Below, in pieces: positions 59,801 to 64,000 of a stretch of DNA of 64,000 nt. Within the stretch, counting starts at the first letter, position 1, and each line of letters begins with the position of its first letter. The notes below the pieces were generated by a model. It was not told where the DNA came from. It did no database searches and was given only the letters and a program-made list of their open reading frames with translations. A program made the position numbers and the translations under genes. This DNA is from Hemicentrotus pulcherrimus (Eukaryota > Echinodermata > Echinoidea > Camarodonta > Strongylocentrotidae): positions 212,836 through 276,835 of the forward strand of contig BEXV01000324.1 of assembly GCA_003118195.1 (NCBI GenBank), read 5' to 3'.

Positions 59801-62727
59801 CTTGAGCTTGGAGCGCTTATTGAATTAGGACTTGTATGCTGATAATAATTTACGCTTCATGGCAGCCTTGTAAGAACATGTCTGAAAACATGATTTAATG
59901 GCAGTTGGGAAACTATTCTATAGGTCAGGGCCATGGTGTCAGATAGATTTCTGCGCAATTAGCAATTTCGGGGTTATCAAATGAAAGTTCTGGGAGTTTC
60001 GTTTCGGATAGGAATGTGTTGTTTGGCCCTCGCCTAAACCATGATTGCTATTGACAAAATTATGGACGGCTCTCCTCCATCGCCCCAACAGTTATTAACA
60101 TACACATACCCTACAATGTAATGTCGATCATAAATTGAGAATGCAAAACTTAAATAACTTCCTTTTCAAGATGTTAAGTTATCCCAATTTTGTTTAACTA
60201 TATGGAGATTAAACTATCCTTGCAATATAAATCATACATATTGCAGATGACTGTAATTAAAATGATTTTGCTGTTTTGAGTTCTTGAGATGACGTTTACA
60301 TCCAATGCGTTTTTTTTTTTCTTCTTCAAATGCGAATGCTGTAACCATGCATTGCTTTTCCCACAAAGACAATATAATATAACTAGCATTTGGTGCCTCC
60401 AACTCACAAAAGTAGCCCTAGCCGTACGTAGGCTCCTCCCTTTTCACTTTTCACTCAATATGAAACAATAAAATGAAAATGAAACTAAAAAGATGAAGTT
60501 AACTGAGATGTATGATATATGAATATATTTACAAACTTGGATCACACACGGTTCCAGAGAAGTTTTTGTTTTCGTATCACATATCACTCCGGACATTTGG
60601 GAATATCACATCTACGGCAGAGGAGAAACAAGAGGAAAAGTAATTACCCTGCGGATTTTGTATTCTTGATACTTTTCACCGGCTGATATTTCTGGTTTTG
60701 ATTAAAAAATAACCGTCTGACATGAAAACAGCCACCTGTTATTTAAAACCTTACGTTCCCTGCTCCGAAGTCATTAACCTTGCTTTGTTTATGTCGTCTT
60801 TCTAATTTCTCAGATGAAATGCACGACAAAATAATGGTAATACACTTACACTAACTGACGATTTTAACGGGGAAAAATCAGTAGAATTATGAAGCACAGC
60901 ATGGGGGAAAGGATAGAACCTTGTTGTTTGGTTGTGTAGAGGTTAGATGAGGGATAAGTAAATGGATTGGTACGCTTCAGGCTGTATTATTAGGACTTCG
61001 ACTGCAAGTAACAGCAGGCCTGAGTAACAGTGACCCTGCCGTTGGTCACTTTTCTAATCAGCTTCATCGAGGGATTTTTTTCTTCTCCAAACGTGACGTC
61101 TTCGCGTAACAATCCCCAATAGTTTCGCTATCACATTACTTCACACTAGCTGGTAAGGTATATCGGCTGCCCGCCGCGGTTTGACATGTTTGGATATCAA
61201 TACAACAAATCTAGGAGGAATTTGAACTGTACATTTAGGGAGTATTCCTGACAATAAAAAGAAACGTGAGTTGAAATTTTGTTCTGGAATGGCAGGCACG
61301 AAAGACTGAAAACATGATTCACTTCTCAAATTACTCTAACACTCAGTCACATTCGGGTTTCGACAATCGAACGAAAAGATGTTCAAACATCAATATTGAC
61401 ACGACATCTCTGTGATCAGTAATACGAATCGGTAAGATGCATGAGCGGCTTAAATGCATCAACTCTAGATATACCGATGATAAGCATACTGAAACACTAT
61501 CTGAAGCAGAACTGTAATCTCATACTGAAATACACAGTCTAAGAGAAACCCTTTAACAGAACAAAAAGGCGAAGCCGAAGAGAAGAAAAATGTTCTAGAA
61601 TAACTCACACGCAAGTAATATCTATACTGTATTCTATTTTTCTTGTCCTCCTGCCTGCATTAAGATAATCACTGATGTAAACCGCAAACTTACAATTCTG
61701 AACCACAAGTTTTAATCGAAAAGCAAAAGAAGTCGAAGGTTTTTGGGGTGCCTTTTAATGAATTGATTGAAATACATGTGAACAGTATACATTTGAAACA
61801 CTATGGATTCTGAGAAGCAGAACAGTGTGGGTACAGGAGTATGGTAAATCAAAATATAATTATGAAAGTTATTGAAGGCTTCGCCCCAGGGGGGGGGGGG
61901 CGGCACGTGGACAAGTGCACTTTCATAATCAAAAGGTGGAAACAGAGAAGAGGGGGTAATAATACAATGAGGGGTGGGGGAGCGATTGGGCCGTTAAAGG
62001 TGGTATAAACCCCTTCCCTCACTATCCCACTAATCGGTGGCCTCGTTCGTTCGCATTTCATCCAAGTAGTAACACCTTTCTCCCCTCACCCCTTCCCCAT
62101 TGTGCCAGTACTCCCTCAAACTGTAAAAGATGAAATCACATTCATATTTGCTTCACCAAAAAAAAGTAAATTATGTTTTTCCGTCGTGAGTTCATATCTA
62201 CCCAAGACAAGTTCAACTATTTCACTATAATATAATATAATAATGTTCATCATGCGGATTCACAATGCTAATTAGGAAGAAAAAACCGAATAAATGAATG
62301 TAGAAATATTATTGGTCAATCTCCACTGTAACTGTTCCCCTGGTGATCTAAACTGATTCAACGTTAACATTAATGATTTCTTTAAACAAAACGACCCAGG
62401 CACTTTCAACAACAGGTAATTGTGGGTAACGAAATGTGACACTGGCATTACCAGCTTCATTTCCTGTTTTCCACAGTATATTTGATATCAGCGGAATACG
62501 GGTATCGTTACCTCTTTAAAGGGACTTCGTCTTTATTAATGTACAATTTGATCTTACTATATAAAAAAAAAATAGAATGAGAACGTTTGTACACACTTGT
62601 AAAGCAAGATGCAGCATGTTTAGAAGCTGAATGTAATGAAGTTTAGAGATGCAACCGAAAATCATTGAATGGTTTTCCTTCACCCTACACCGCATCTAGT
62701 ACAAAGAATAACGGCCACGTATAAGGA

Positions 62728-62777
62728 ATAAAATGTATCACAATTTAAAGGCATAAAATGTATCACAATTTCAAGGC
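62728..62777. repeat. 25-bp tandem duplication
   Basis: Two adjacent 25-bp units starting ataaaatgtatcacaattt, differing at one base (aaaggc versus caaggc). Confidence 0.9.
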
Positions 62778-63886
62778 ATTATCATGTATGTCCGTCATAA
62801 AAGATACTGATTGATATTTCTATAAGCTGTATGGGACTCATTGCGAAGGAAACGAAATCGTGTTCTCCGAGTAGGCCTGCAACGACATGAAAAGCTCAAG
62901 TTGATCTGCAAAGAAAACTTTACTTGGGTAAAGAATCTCCTTACCTTTTGCATTATTCAAGTTAAAATCGATCACCAGGATGTGACATTTCACAGATTGC
63001 CATACAGTGAGTATCACATCAATTGATTTATTTAAAGCGGGAAAATAGCTGGAGCGTGATGCTGCTCAGATTTTTTTTCTTCTGATGTTCAGAGGAAAGT
63101 TTATGAGCATGTGTACAATTTGGCTATGACCATACCACGCTGCATCAGAACAACACTGCTAGACACATTCCAGAAACAGTTAAAACCTTCCATTTTTTAG
63201 GGGAAACTATTTCTTGCACAATAACTTATTTTTGTGAAAGTGATACTCCTTCTTGATATACCTATACTGTAACAGTGAGTCGTTCGTTGACCTTTAAAAA
63301 ATAACCAACACACTCAATAGCTCACGATACAGACCTGTTACGTGTATGTCTTAATAGTTTTAAGATAAATTTAACCCCAATTATTATCAAACTCATCAAT
63401 TACAGTTTCCTCCACTCCGATAGAATTTGCCTTCAGTATAAAGAATAGGAAAAGCGGGTATCTGAATTGTTTTAAAACACGATCTCCTCATTTTCTCACT
63501 TAATGGAACATACCTGAATGAAATCAAAGAGAAAGATCATCACTATACAGTTACAAAAATAAAAGTTTAAATCTAGATATATGAAAAGCGTCTATTTAAG
63601 ACCCAGTTCTAAATAGCCATTACGCCGATTTCAAAGCATACTGTTTGCTCTTTAAAGGGAAAAAATAGCCTCGTCGATTTATCTTGACGGATACTTGCGC
63701 AATTTCAAGAGAGTTTTTTTTTTTTTTTTATAAGGTTGAGTATAAAATTTATTTGCCAGCGTTACGAAGTTTAGCCGTCAAAATGTTCTTTATACGGCAA
63801 TAAGAGGAAACATTAATAAGCCGGTTCGTAAAAAGCTTCGGAACGCATGACCCCCAAATATCCACACATATGTTGCACTATGGATA
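62778..63886. other. No firm gene; weak exon hint near 62.9-63.0 kb
   Basis: The frame 62841-63026 (+) contains KIDHQDVTFHRLPY just before a fair donor (ca|gtgagtatc at about 63007) and after a weak acceptor (cattattcaag). I could not link it to another exon. A poly-T run lies at about 63713-63730. Confidence 0.3.
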
Positions 63887-64000
63887 CGTCCCACTTGTGC
63901 ATTTAAGAATAATCACTGTCGAAGTGATAGACGTGCTTCATGAATACCTTTTGTTTGCCCTCTTGAGAAGAATACTTCCACCTCTGTATCAGATAAATGT
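63887..64000 (-). pseudogene. Frameshifted relative of the 6329-6562 coding segment
   Basis: On the minus strand the translated fragments SDTEVEVFFS and, after a frame change, EGKQKVFMKHVYHFDSD line up with the peptide encoded at 6329-6562. It then meets a TAA. The match is cut by the window end, so the full length is unknown. The frame damage in this copy and the open frame in the other suggest one decayed member of a repeated family. Confidence 0.4.

Larger units (their letters stand above)
58815..62727. other. No recognised gene
   Basis: Holds the AT and GT microsatellites listed separately and a G-run block at about 61889-61980. No exon candidate with matching splice sites was found. Confidence 0.5.

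Noticed and set aside
1..64000. CRISPR arrays, operons, riboswitches, phage or bacterial genes
   Set aside because: Nothing of the kind seen; repeats are dispersed animal-type elements and microsatellites.

Overview
This is about 64 kb of AT-rich animal nuclear DNA. It has no bacterial gene layout, no operons, no rRNA, no canonical tRNA gene and no CRISPR array. The mix of tRNA-derived SINEs whose tails carry agcgctatataa and (TAA)n, a CR1-like LINE, TTAA-flanked MITEs and elements ending in CAGTGGCG suggests a marine invertebrate, possibly an echinoderm. That placement is an inference from repeat style, not from an identified gene. The assembly has two sized gaps (5276-5508 and 28180-28208) and single Ns at 1416 and 47016.

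The only protein I recognise with confidence is the reverse transcriptase of a 5'-truncated CR1-superfamily-like LINE at 29871-31347 (+). Its ORF is open, but the motif A aspartate reads as Asn, so this copy should be inactive. The rest is mostly intergenic or intronic DNA with dispersed repeats. The clearest is a four-copy TTAA-flanked MITE family in two subfamilies: 19407-19795 (+) and 52878-53288 (-), and 26093-26467 (+) and 48222-48605 (-). Other non-autonomous elements are at 23339-23985, 33338-33708, 17563-17750 (foldback), about 54940-55560, 1251-2412 and 5156-5541. tRNA-derived SINEs lie at about 22.0-22.4, 24.8-25.1, 49.8-50.1 and 53.3 kb, with a SINE-like tail at 4.3-4.5 kb. Two further LINE 3' ends lie on the minus strand at 40.2 and 52.6 kb.

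Host genes, if present, can only be glimpsed as exon candidates found from an open frame plus splice signals: 6816-6997 joined in phase to 7835-7925 (+), 3124-3262 (-), 21345-21539 (+), 25323-25469 (+), 37616-37980 (-) and 49436-49642 (+). None has a recognised domain, and all need transcript support. A short coding-like segment at 6329-6562 (-) has a diverged, frameshifted relative at 63887-64000 (-), which suggests an undescribed repeated coding family. Two direct copies of an unknown segment of about 440 bp (55752-56204 and 58377-58814) keep two small hairpins, one with a compensatory change.
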